Shown here piece after piece: positions 10,669 through 22,100 of a DNA stretch of 64,000 bases. Position numbers and translations under genes: made by a program. Position 1 is the first letter of the stretch. Each line of letters begins with the position of its first letter. The notes under the pieces were generated by a model. That model made no database searches. It was not told the origin of the DNA and was given only the letters and a program-made list of their open reading frames with translations. Source of the stretch: Amphibalanus amphitrite (Eukaryota; Arthropoda; Thecostraca; Balanomorpha; Balanidae); the NCBI RefSeq assembly GCF_019059575.1, contig NW_024883044.1, positions 82,269 through 146,268 of the forward strand, written 5' to 3'.

Positions 10669-13128
10669 TCAGACCTCACACATCCTGTACAGCTCCTGAA
10701 CTCCCTCCACGCCACTGAACCAGTTGGCCGTCCACCTCTGGCAGGCGGTGACAGCGGCGCGCAGCACCTGCTCCCAGCCGGTCTCACAGTCCCGGCTCTC
10801 CGCGTCCCAGGCGCGCTGACAGGCCTCCCTCGGCCGGTCTACGGCCTCAGTCAGCAGACGGGTGAGTGTCTTCAGTCCCGTCGGACTGAGATGGGCGGCG
10901 GCTGTGAGAGCCAACAGCGCCGCCCGGCACCGGTCCGCCACGAATGCAGCACTGCGCTCGAACTCCGCCTGTAGCTGGTCGCGCGCCGCCGCCCGGTCGG
11001 CGTCCAGCTGCCGCAGCCGAGTCAGGTGGGCCTCCTTCTGTTCCACAGCCCACTCGACCAGCGCGAACAGCCGACAGTGCTGGTTGGGGTGGCCGAGACC
11101 GGGCCGCAGCCGGCGCTCCAGGTCGGCAGCCGTGTCGGCCCACAGCCGCTCCTGCTCGGACAGAAGCTGTACGCGCCGCCGGGTCACAGCGGCCGTCTGA
11201 CGACAGAACAACTCCGACTGATGTCGGAATAGCAGGCAAGGGATCCGAGCAGCCTGCCGTGCGAACTCGGCAAAGTCGTCGCAGAACTCGGCGAAACAGG
11301 CCAGCTGGTACTGGGCGCTCTCCGTGTAGTACGCCTGGAATCGCGCAAACAGCGTCTCCAGAAGCTCGTCGTAGGTGGCTGGCACGAGGTCGGGTCGTGT
11401 CACGGCGCGGCTGCCCTTCTGCAGGTAGAAGTTGCTGGCCGTCTCTCGCGTCTCCTGCAGCACGTTCAGTATCTTCCATTGCACCTTTTGGATGAAGTTG
11501 TTGGAGTCGGTCGGCCGTTCGACATTACCGAATAAGAACGTGATCACCTCTGCTTCCTCCATTTTGGAGAGCCCCTGAGCGGCCTTTTTCTTGTCGGAGC
11601 GCCGTTTCTCTGTTTTGTTCGAGGTAGCCGCTGTGGTGACCGTGGCTGTCTCGGCGCTGGCGGACACGTCGGCAGTGTAGCCAGACTCGGCCGTGGCTGC
11701 TGTGCCGGAGCCAGTCGGGCTGGCCGGAGGAGAGTCGGTTCCGTCCGCCGGGCCGCCGGCCGACTCCGAGCCGCCGCTCGCCCCGCGGCTGGCGCTGGAC
11801 CGGGTCGACCCCGCCCGGCGTCCCGACACCCCGCGGACCTTTTTAGTGGCGCCCCGGCGGCCCTTCCTGCTCTGCAGCGCCTGCCGAGCGATGGTCTCGT
11901 CCATACGCACGGTGGCGCCGCCGTCGGCAGGCGCCTGAACTACCGCCGCCGCCGAGCCGCCAGCAGGTGGAAGCTCTGTGCCAGACTGAGCCGCCGCCGG
12001 CTCCCCGTCCGGCCCTTCCGCTCCCGCCTCAGAGTTCGCGCCCGACTGAGGGCTCTCCTCTGAACTATCCCCGCGGAAATCCACCGTACCATCGAGCTGA
12101 GCGTAATAGAGGTACCGGTGGCGCGCGCAGATCTGCTCAAAGAGTTCCTCTACACGGCCGAGCGCGGAGGTGCCCTCCATGATACACCCGGAGACCTCCA
12201 CAGAGTGCTCTTGCCACTGAACGGCCGCAGTCGGCTGGAAATATACACTCAGCTGGCTTTCCCTGCGCATGTTTACCTCCCATTTCTTCTCGTATTCGTC
12301 CAGCCTGTCAGCCAGGTTCCGGATCAGCTGTTTGGTCCCCTGTGTCTCCTCCTGGTTCAGGTGCATCTCTGACTTGATCAGTGTGTTGATGGACACGTAG
12401 TAGCGCTGCATGGTCTCCGAGAACTGCACGTCGCCAATCTGCGCTCGGATGCTGCCCTCGGCCTTTTTGATAGCTTCATCTAGCGCCGCGCAGAAAAGCT
12501 CCATCCTATGTTCCAGCGTCTTGCACTGAATCTTCCCAGTCTGATCAATGGTCATCAGCAGTTTCTTCAGCGTCGCCTTGTACTTGACGATCTCCTCATT
12601 GCTGAAGTTGCCCACCTGGGGTTGTGTGGCACCCGCCTCGTCCCCCTCTGCAATATCCTCCTCCTTGCTCCTCCGTCTGCTGACTCGTCTGCTGACCGCC
12701 AGCTTACTGGAGCGTGTGGAACTAGCTCGCCGCTGGGCCGCCGGCGCACCAGACGCCTTTCTCGCCTCCTGTCTGAGGACAGCGACCCGCACGCTGTCAG
12801 TGCGGCCGGCGCCGGCCATTGACGGCTGCCGGGACGGCGGGGGCACCTCGGGCGGCGGCTGCGGCACCAGCTGGTGCAGGAAGGCGCGAGTACTGGCCGT
12901 CAGATCGGCACTGAACGTCTCCACGCGCTGCCGGAATGAGGCAGACCGCTCCACCAGACTGTCAACAAAGCGCGCCTCGCGCTCTCCGATCTGCGTCAGC
13001 ATCATCTGCAGGACGTAGCTGCGAGAGGCAGAGCGGGAACGCAGCTCGTGGGCGGCCAGCCAGGCACGCTCCTCGTCCAGCCGCGCACGGATCGCCTCCA
13101 TTTCACCCGACTGCTGCGACTGGATCCA
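10669..13128 (-). CDS. CCDC180: CCDC180 exon 12 (large terminal exon, DUF4456-like domain)
   Basis: An unusually long final coding exon of 819 codons after acceptor GTCCCGTTCGCAG. It opens with a charged helical stretch (MEAIRARLDEERAWLAAHEL). It continues through a 150-residue helical segment (EEIVKYKATLKKLLMTIDQT), then a disordered serine/alanine/glycine-rich linker. The C-terminal domain begins VITFLFGNVERP and includes RAVTRPDLVPATYDELLETL and LERRLRPGLGHPNQH, which match the CCDC180 C-terminal domain family. It ends ELYRMCEV. Vertebrate CCDC180 splits this region into many exons, so intron loss or retroposition of this part is possible. Confidence 0.83.
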   Translation of the reverse strand, partial: WIQSQQSGEMEAIRARLDEERAWLAAHELRSRSASRSYVLQMMLTQIGEREARFVDSLVERSASFRQRVETFSADLTASTRAFLHQLVPQPPPEVPPPSRQPSMAGAGRTDSVRVAVLRQEARKASGAPAAQRRASSTRSSKLAVSRRVSRRRSKEEDIAEGDEAGATQPQVGNFSNEEIVKYKATLKKLLMTIDQTGKIQCKTLEHRMELFCAALDEAIKKAEGSIRAQIGDVQFSETMQRYYVSINTLIKSEMHLNQEETQGTKQLIRNLADRLDEYEKKWEVNMRRESQLSVYFQPTAAVQWQEHSVEVSGCIMEGTSALGRVEELFEQICARHRYLYYAQLDGTVDFRGDSSEESPQSGANSEAGAEGPDGEPAAAQSGTELPPAGGSAAAVVQAPADGGATVRMDETIARQALQSRKGRRGATKKVRGVSGRRAGSTRSSASRGASGGSESAGGPADGTDSPPASPTGSGTAATAESGYTADVSASAETATVTTAATSNKTEKRRSDKKKAAQGLSKMEEAEVITFLFGNVERPTDSNNFIQKVQWKILNVLQETRETASNFYLQKGSRAVTRPDLVPATYDELLETLFARFQAYYTESAQYQLACFAEFCDDFAEFARQAARIPCLLFRHQSELFCRQTAAVTRRRVQLLSEQERLWADTAADLERRLRPGLGHPNQHCRLFALVEWAVEQKEAHLTRLRQLDADRAAARDQLQAEFERSAAFVADRCRAALLALTAAAHLSPTGLKTLTRLLTEAVDRPREACQRAWDAESRDCETGWEQVLRAAVTACQRWTANWFSGVEGVQELYRMCEV

Positions 13129-16100
13129 CTGCGAACGGGACACGTGGATACATGGATGTACAAATACCCGGGGCGGGTTGGAAGATGTGGTAGACAGGCG
13201 TATGGAATATGGATCCACGGACAAAAAAAGGACATACCGACATGCGGTGGAAAAACCACACCCGGGAACATCGACACACCAATACACGATTGCGTAATAC
13301 ATATAAGTAGAATCAGACATACGGACAAACAGATACACAGATGTACTTGCTTACGGACATCGATACCTATATGAAGGAATCATGGAACCCGCATAAATGT
13401 ACACCCGCATTTATGTACATACAGTCTGTCTAAAAAGTACTGCGCAAGATAACGGTGAATCCATCAAGCCTGACCGAGCAAGGGCCTGCTAAATTTAAGT
13501 CACCGAAGCAATTGACATCCTCGTCCATTCCCCAGGTCAATTGGTTCGGTGACTTTTAAATTATAGCAGGCCCTGCCTCGGTCAGGCTTGATGGATCCAC
13601 CGTTCCTTTGCACGATTCTTTTAAGACAGACTGTACATCGTACACGGAGAAAAAGAAACCACGGATATACATAGGGAGAGAAACCGCTACAAAAATATGC
13701 AACACACGGAAAGATCGCCCACATCGCTATACCAATACATTTGCTGATGTATGCGCGATTGTAAAGTGATGGAGCCATACGTGAGGAAATTATTGCGAGT
13801 GTGAAACCCCGTAATCAGAACCATGCAATTGACACGTTCGTAATTGTAGGATGGTTCATAGCCGATAAGTACTACATGAGATGAATTCATTATTCAATGT
13901 AATGGAGAAATGGCGGAAGTCATTTAGAAGACTTTTTTCTGACGTCAGAAATTACAGGCTAGAAGCAATGAAGTCAAATGCAGTTGTCTCTCATTTGGCC
14001 GCCACTCCCAGCCATGTAATCACAAGTGGCACCGAATCCTGTTGGACCAGGGCCACTGGCAAACATAAATACTCCGTGAATGACCCCCTTGACTGCCCCG
14101 CCCGTGCATATTAAACACATGTTCAGCCGTGCGTGCCCATGCATGCCAACGGTCCGCTGTGGGCGGGGCGGTGTCTCGCTCTGGCCCGGTATGCCAGGTG
14201 GCCGGGCAGTGGGCACTGGGCAGTCGCATCTCTGTCCCCCAAGGCCACGAGCTGGACCGGGCGGGGCGGGTGGGACCCGGGGGAGGGAGGGGCCCGGGGG
14301 CTGCCCACCAGCAGCAGGGGCCGTGTCCCGTGTTCCAGATGGTATCGGTTCTACCTCCGCCGCTCCCTACCCCGCGGCAGAGTTGCAGAACATCCCCGCG
14401 ACTGCAGCTACCCCCTGCTCTGCTCTAGTTGCACTCAATCAATGAGCTGGGGGCGCGAGAGAGGGAGTGATATTTATCACAGCGCCGCCCAGACTCCACC
14501 CAGAGAACCAGGCTGGACCGGACCACGCCAGACGGGACCAGACGGGACCATGTGAGGCATGGATGAGACCAGACAGAACCGGACCAAGTGTAAATACCGG
14601 ACGACTGTGCGGGACACTTGTGAGAATTGAATAGGAGTTGAACAGCAGGAGTGGTCCGGAATTGCCAGAGAGGCATAAGTCCAAGCCCCTGTGCAGCACA
14701 CCTCGTGATCAACGTCCGAGCACAATGAACAGCGCGCCCGGCTTAGCACCGTGTACCCACCCTGAGTACGTAGTACACGAACCGGCAGTGGCTAGGGCAG
14801 CTGCATCTCCGTATGAACCCACCTTTAGTTCGTCGTGCACGGACCGGCAGTGGCTGTCGACCCTCTGCTGGTGCAGCTGTATCCCATATGAACCCACCTT
14901 TAGTTCGTCGTGCACGGACCGGCAGTGGCTGTCGACCCTCTGCTGGTGCAGCTGGATCTCCGTATGAACCCACCTTTAGCTCGTCGTGCACGGACCGGCA
15001 GTGGCTGTCGGCCCTCTACTGGTGCAGCTGGATCTCCGTATGAACCCACCTTTAGTTCGTCGTGCACGGACCGGCAGTGACTGTCGACCCTCTGCTGGTG
15101 CAGCTGAATCTTCGTATGAACCCACCTTTAGTTCGTCGTGCACGGACCGGCAGTGACTGTCGACCCTCTGCTGGTGCAGCTGGATCTCTGACGAGCGGCG
15201 GTCGTGAATGGTAGTCTCTATCTCGGCCGTTCTGTCGACCAGACAGAGATCACGTACAGGCTCAGACACGTCACGCCAATTGTGCTTATCTTTTTTCGTT
15301 TCACGGAAATATGCCTCAGTTTATCTCGTAATTCATTCGTCATTCATAGCCCACACCAAAAGCCATAGGAGTCGCCAGAGATTTTCGGTTGGGGGGGCAA
15401 AATCAACTTTCGTGTTAAATCTTGGCTTTCTCCAGTCGTTACTCATTCATTTTACATATCATTCGACGCGTAATGGTGCGAGGAATACGATGGTGACAAG
15501 GTTTCCCTTCTAGTTATGACATGCCATTTTTTACAGAAATTTCAAAATTTTGAAATTTTTGGACAAAAACACGACCGGTAGAATCACAATGGCTGCGATT
15601 GCCGACGCACTCTAGAGAGCCCCCGTTCAGACGCTCGTCGCTCATGATCATCACCCAGAAAAAAGGTTAAAAACGCTCAGTAAGCGAATCGCCTTGCTGA
15701 AACCTTCATTCACGCATGCATGCAGTCGCAGAGGTTCTGCATGAAATGGGCTCATCCTAGCTCACTCAAGGGCTCATCCCAGCCGCCGATAGCTAAGTTG
15801 GGCTTTCGGCGGAGATTGAATGTCGGAACTCACGGAAGTGTGGATCGGAAGTACCTAATTCATCTTTGCTTCAGTGAGAGGAGGTATGTGTGAACAAAAA
15901 GTTTTTCGTTTTTCGTGTGTAGGAAAGCGCTGCAAACGCGAAGAAAAGATAACGGAACCAAAATTTCGCACGGCATAGCGGCAAGGGATCCCTTAGCGAC
16001 AGGCTTGGGACTTCCAGGCCATTTTAGGCCACTCAGGGTCAGTGTGGGCTCTCAGAAGCCTGCTTAGGATCCTGAAGATCGGCGTTGGTCACCCCAAATA

Positions 16101-19100
16101 TAGTAGTTACGTGTATGTGGTGCTTTTTCCGAGCCCAAGGTGGGGCCCTCAGAAGCCAGTGTGGGCGGCGGGCGCTAAGAGACCAGGCCCAGGGTGAGCC
16201 GTGAGCCCTCAGATAGCAGTGTGAACCCTGGAGGTCTGTGTCGAATCCCTAAGGACCCTACATAAGGACATAAGAAACATGTGCTGGGACCCTCAGAGGT
16301 ACACGTGAGTTGTGCAAAATCTGTCGCCTCAAAAGCTCGACTGAGCTATCAGAGGTCTAGGGTTCTCAGAAATTTTTGAAAGTATTCTCAAAGATGCGTG
16401 TGACCCTTCAGAGGTCTACGCATGTGTAAGGTCCTCAAAGATCCCTGTATGGGCCCTCAGAGAATATGGACACCAGTGGGACTCTCAGAGGCCGGTTTGG
16501 GCCCTCTGAAGGCTTCTTAGAGCTCAGTGGAGCTCCTTCGGAGCCTGTGTGAAAAGCAAGCTCATGAGCCCTGTGGCACTTGAACGGTACTTGAGTCTGT
16601 CGCAGACATTTGACGAGTTAAGAAGGCCCGAAAATTTAGTGTCACACTTTGAACGGAAATTTTGTGTCAGCACTTCAAAACTTATGAAAATCGGCTATTA
16701 AATGTAATAAAGAACCAACTAGGAACATGGAATTGTAGCGGGGTTTCGCGGCGTTGCGGGGCTAACCGGGCAGTGTCTTCTCAGCAGGTGGGCTGGCTCG
16801 AGTGGGGGTGTTAAAATCGGCCTAGTCGGTGCGCATCTACTCGTAAAAGCCCTTCTCGGTTCAGCCCCTCGCGAACTCGTCCCGACTCTGTCTTTACATT
16901 CTCCGGGGCGATCAATCATCGGAAACACATAGGCCAGGGTTAAGGAATGGGAGGAGGGATAATATTAACCTATTACCTTGATCACACTGAAATACGAACC
17001 CAACTCTACTAAACAAAGGTCCCACTCTCAAACAATAGCACCCGTCCTAGCTGAGGGTTATCTCCCACCGGATATACATGCCAATCATACGTTCATTTGC
17101 CCGTCCCCTCTCATTTCTGTCATACGCCCAGCCATACCTTATAAATTATCAGAGTTAACCATCTCTGATCCCTCCCCCTTGCCTAACTTCCCCCGGTGGT
17201 GCTAAGGCGTGCGCAAGTCGTAATTAAGTCGTTGACCTTAGATTTTATTAACCGTTATCCCTTCATAACCACAATGCTCCGTACATCAAACGAACGCTTC
17301 ATAATGCTCACGCTACACAATTAGAGATACGACCCACCACAGATTTCGGCACTCGACCCTCGCGTTACGTGACTTATTGCGGTCCATCCTATCACCATGT
17401 CGAACTATCTACACAAAAAACATAAATGTCCTTCGGCCAGCGGTTCCGAGACTACGGCTCGCAGGACACTGTGTAGTCCGGTTTCCGCGGGGGGACTTAT
17501 TTGAAATTTGAGACCGGGGCTGGGTAACTAAGGTCCGTCCGGGCTGCCTGCATCGTCTCCGTATAGCCGCGGTTTTCGGGCCAGCCCCCGGCGACCGAAA
17601 GGGATTAGTCGTTCGTCGGCTTTACACGAATCCATGACTACCAGTTGTGCCAAATTGCCTATAAGAAAACGAAAACTAAGCGTACCACGGCCCGCGGTGG
17701 GCTTATCTAAACTTTGAAACCGGGCTGGGTAACTAGGTCCGTCCGGGCTGCCTGCATCGTCTCCGTATAGCCACGGCTTTTGAAACAGCACCGGCGACCG
17801 AACGGGTTAGCCTCCGTTGGCTTCACACAATCCACGACTACCAGCGTTATAGGTGCCCGAAGCCCTATCTATCCGTTGCTGGTAGTTAAGCTGTCGTCAC
17901 AGACCTATCCGAAATGACCGCTGCACGGCCGGAGTAAATCGACTAACAGCGGGGTGGCCAGTACCGACTTACCGCGATCACCCGACTCGCATGCTTTGGT
18001 ATTTAATGTTCACCCCCGTCCTGCAGCATCACACGTTTCTTCGCGGGACATTACTTAACCGGCGGCATACGTCTCCTCGCTGGGACGCCTGGGGTCCTAA
18101 CCATCTCCGAAACTACCTACGTCGCTTATCGAATGTCATCCTGCGCTGATCACTCAATGGACCGATAGCGGACCTAACCTATCTTTTAAAACCGGGCGGG
18201 GTCACTAGGTCCCTCCGGGCTGCCTGCATCGTCTCCGTATAGCCACGGCTTTATGGGGCCCGCGCCGGCAACCGAACGGATTAGCCTTCGTCGGCTATGC
18301 ACTCATCCTCAATAATCGATCCTCAACTCGCTCTCATCCCTTCCCTTCACTTCGCGACTTATTGCACGTATCCAGGGCTTACCCAAGCGAGGCCTACTAT
18401 TTAAGTGGGGTCTATCCGAGCCGAGCTTCATTCAGGAAATCCGATTCCTTTACGTGTACAGTCTTCTTCCATTTCACTCGCTTCTCATCTCCCTCCTAAC
18501 CCGTAGCCGCGTCGGTGGACTTCCCACGCACAGGGGCGTGACGTGCATTATCTGTCCCCTTGGAGTCCCTTATTCATCTTAGGTGCGGGTTGACTTTAGT
18601 GGGGAGGATTTACTGAGACTCTAGCTCGAACTAACAACTCGTCTTTCTCGTTCTCGTCCTCCACCGTCACCTTTTTTTTCAAAGTTAAGCCACCGACCAG
18701 TGCGGACCAGGCTGAGCGGAAATCCCTTAGTTGAGGCCGTTCTGGGTTGGAAAATGGGAACGTATGACCCGGCCAGTGCTGACCAGACGAGGATAAGCAG
18801 CTCCTGTGCGGACACTGTTAGGCAGGAGGATGAACAGCTCCTGTGCGGGCGCTGCGTTGGTCTTAGGACAGGAGGATAAGCAGCACCTGTGCGGGCGCTG
18901 TTAGGCAGGAGAATGAACAGCTCCTGTGCGGGCGCTGTTAGGCAGGAGGATGAACAGCTCCTGTGCGGGCGCTGTTAGGCAGGAGATTGAACAGCTCCTG
19001 TGCGGGCGCTGTTAGGCAGGAGGATGAACAGCTCCTGTGCGGGCGCCGTTAGGCAGGAGAATGAACAGCTCCTGTGCGGGCGCTGTTAGGCTGGAGAATG

Positions 19101-22100
19101 AACAGCTCCTGTGCGGGCGCTGTCAGGCAGGAGAATGAACAGCTCCTGTGCGGGCGCTGTTAGGCAGGAGAATGGACAGCTCCTGTGCGGGCGCTGTTAG
19201 GCAGGAGGATGAACAGCTCCTGTGCGGGCGCTGTTAGGCAGGAGGATGAACAGCTCCTGTGCGGGCGCTGTTAGGCAGGAGGATGAACAGCTCCTGTGCG
19301 GGCGCTGTTAGGCAGGAGAATGAACAGCTCCTGTGCGGGCGCTGTTAGGCAGGAGAATGAACAGCTCCTGTGCGGGCGCTGTTAGGCAAGAGGATGAACA
19401 GCTCCTGTGCGGGCGCTGTTGGGCAGGAGAATGAACAGCTCCTGTGCGGGCGCTGTTAGGCAGGAGGATGAACAGCTCCTGTGCGGGCGCTGCGTTGGTC
19501 TTAGGACAGGAGGATAAGCAGCACCTGTGCGGGCGCTGTTAGGCAGGAGAATGAACAGCTCCTGTGCGGGCGCTGTTAGGCAGGAGAATAACCGGCCAGC
19601 ACTGAACAGACGACAATAAGGGGTGGAATCGGTTCGGATGTTTGAGGCCAGCCTGGCCACTCCCGTGGTCTCCGAAACGTGTATAGTTCTGGTCGTCCCG
19701 TACGCTGTACTACCAAACCACTGAGCCAATCACTGACGGCCGCGCCGGCCGGCTCCACCCACCTTGAGATGGATCGGGCCCAACGGGCTCGATAAACTAC
19801 CTGGGCCCTATCGGATTTGGATGTCCCTTGAGAACCAGGCAGACGAGAAGAAGAACTGTTCTGTTACCAAATACTATGGCGAATTGGATACCTCGAAACC
19901 ACTTCCTCTCCCGCAACGACTTCCTCTCCGGCTGTGTAGATGGCATATGGTCTGTGACATTTTACTCTCCGGTCCTTTCCTTTCACCACTCCTTACACTC
20001 GTATTACAATATGTACAAGTCCCATTTATTGACATCTTCCTGACACAATGCTTTAAAATCCTGTACATGTCAAACTTGGAAAAGAACGTTCCGTGACCAA
20101 TGACCAGGCCGTCCGGCAAGTGAGCCTCACACGCTGCGCGGTGCGGTACAAAGTCGCCTAGCCCCTTTCCGACTCACCATGGTACATAATCCCCTCCGTC
20201 CGTCTTGATCACCACGGAGCACCAGACGAGGGTTCACTCCACGTCGGCACGCGTCTCGCACCACGCCCATAGTTAAATAATTGGCCGAAATCGGATTGTT
20301 AAATCAGGCTACCTAGACTGAAAGTTCTCAAAATAAATTGAATTACCTAAACTGAATGGCGCCTTAATCACCCCGGGGCGCCGGACGAGGGTCCACTCCA
20401 CGTCGGCACGCGTCTCGCACCACGCCCATAGTTAACTAGTTGTCCGAAATCGGATTGTTAAATTAAGCTACCTAGACTGAAGGTTCTCAAATAAACTGAA
20501 CTACCTAAACTGAATGGCCTAAATTATTGCGCAACGACACCAAAAAAAAGGAAACATAATGTGGCTCACATAGCAGTAAAAAAAAGGGGGGGGGGTGATT
20601 ATTTGAAGGATTTAGGGACTAGGTGCGTGCCCGTGATCACCATGACCTTACTTGAGATGGAGTCGCTGACATGATGGCCGTGTCCGTCCAGCGCCCCGCC
20701 AGGCGGCCGGAGCCGCCGCCGGCGCCGTGATGCCAGCCGCTGGTGTCTCGTGGGCTGTCCACGATGTCAAATGTGAGCCGAGAGCGAAGAGCGGCGTCGA
20801 ATGCGTCGTCCGAGGGAGTGCCAGAGAGCCCGTTCCAGTTCCGTTTCATCAACTTATACTTCTGATGACGTCATACTTCAGAGGGCCGGGCAGCATCACC
20901 TTGTCCAATCTCCGTCCTCCATTCTCAGAAGCTGCACTCGGCTCCGCCCTCGAAAGTTCGTGATTTGCTGACAAAGTTCGGTTCCCCTCCGGCCATGGCA
21001 GTCGCACCCTTTCACGCAGCGACCGGGTGGAATTCGCCGCCGGCGCTCACGGCGCCTGAGGCGCCAGGTGGCGGGCCTGGCCCTCTGCTCCCCTTGTTTT
21101 GAAGTCAGGTCCGGCCAGATGTCCTATATTTTGTCGTTGGCGACCGAGTTCCATTTCATCCTGTTTTCGTACAACCCGGGTCGGTCTCCGCTCCCCTTTC
21201 TTGTTTTGGTTCAAATCAGGGCCGGTCTGCACTCCCCTCTCCTTGTTCTCTGGCGGGGTGCCGAGCGTGGGACAGAGTCTTGTTTTCCAAAGGCTAAACT
21301 GATTAATGGCTCGAGGCTGGCAGAATGGCGCGTTTCGGTATGCTATTTGTTGGCTTCAGATCCGGGTTCTCATGAAGTGGGGTGGTCATCTATAGAGGAC
21401 CCCTGTTTGTCAGAGCCTACTGCGCCGTCTGTGTGGACGCCAGCTGGGACGGAGAGAGGGTATCACAGCCGATTTAGCCGGCTGACCGTGTCTGTGCGGC
21501 GCTCGCAGATGGCCGTGTTTCAGCTTGTGGCACAGCTTGCAGTTCAGCATGAAAGATGAAAAAAAATGTAACGCATCTGCGTTACATTTTCAGACCTCTT
21601 TTTATAGTCGCGCCCCGCGACTAAACGTTTGAGAGCCCGTTTCTGCCGTGCTATTTGGTGCCGTTTCGTCGTGTTTCTTGGTGACTTCTGTGACGAGAGC
21701 GGGTGGCCGTCTTCTAAAGGATTGGTAGCTATTTCAACAGGAGTGTTCGGTTGGGGAGGATGGCATAATACGAGCTTGGATGATTGGGACATAAGGAGTG
21801 CGGGTTTTTGTGTCATTGCACAGTATTTCAGGCCATCCTTACATTTCCAGAATTAAAAACATTCACGTACTATCCCGTAATACACCACCAACTACACATC
21901 AAATTATTTGCGCGCAAAACAATGGAAATTGAATGAAACCATTGAAATAATTAACACATGACAATACAAAAAAAAAATAACATTGGTACATTTGGTCACT
22001 ATAATTCAGATCAAATTAGCGATAACATACCGGTGCAGATTGTGGTATGCCAAAGAAGTGAGCACGGCACCTGATGGTGGCTCCATGAGCCACGACAGCT

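Larger units (their letters stand above)
13634..16729. other. CCDC180 intron sequence left of the LTR array
   Basis: No exon with coiled-coil coding potential is seen. It contains the 76-bp minisatellite at 14776-15190 and a degenerate repeat zone at 16010-16560. The remainder is unremarkable. Confidence 0.5.
16734..21586 (-). repeat. LTR A (3' LTR by element orientation)
   Basis: 4853 bp, bounded by TGTAGC and GTTACA. It matches LTRs B and C almost base for base except for a diverged patch at about 16776-16900 near its minus-strand 3' end, which makes it about 30 bp longer. It contains the shared internal modules: three copies of a CTGCCTGCATCGTCTCC module, the 37-bp minisatellite and a 160-bp tandem pair. 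Short open frames inside recur in all three LTRs but match nothing known. Confidence 0.88.

Noticed and set aside
14813-15043. Frames across the 76-bp minisatellite
   Set aside because: The period is not a multiple of three, so the frames are accidental.
18791-19590. A CRISPR-like array
   Set aside because: The 37-bp units are directly adjacent tandem repeats with no unique spacers, in an animal genome.
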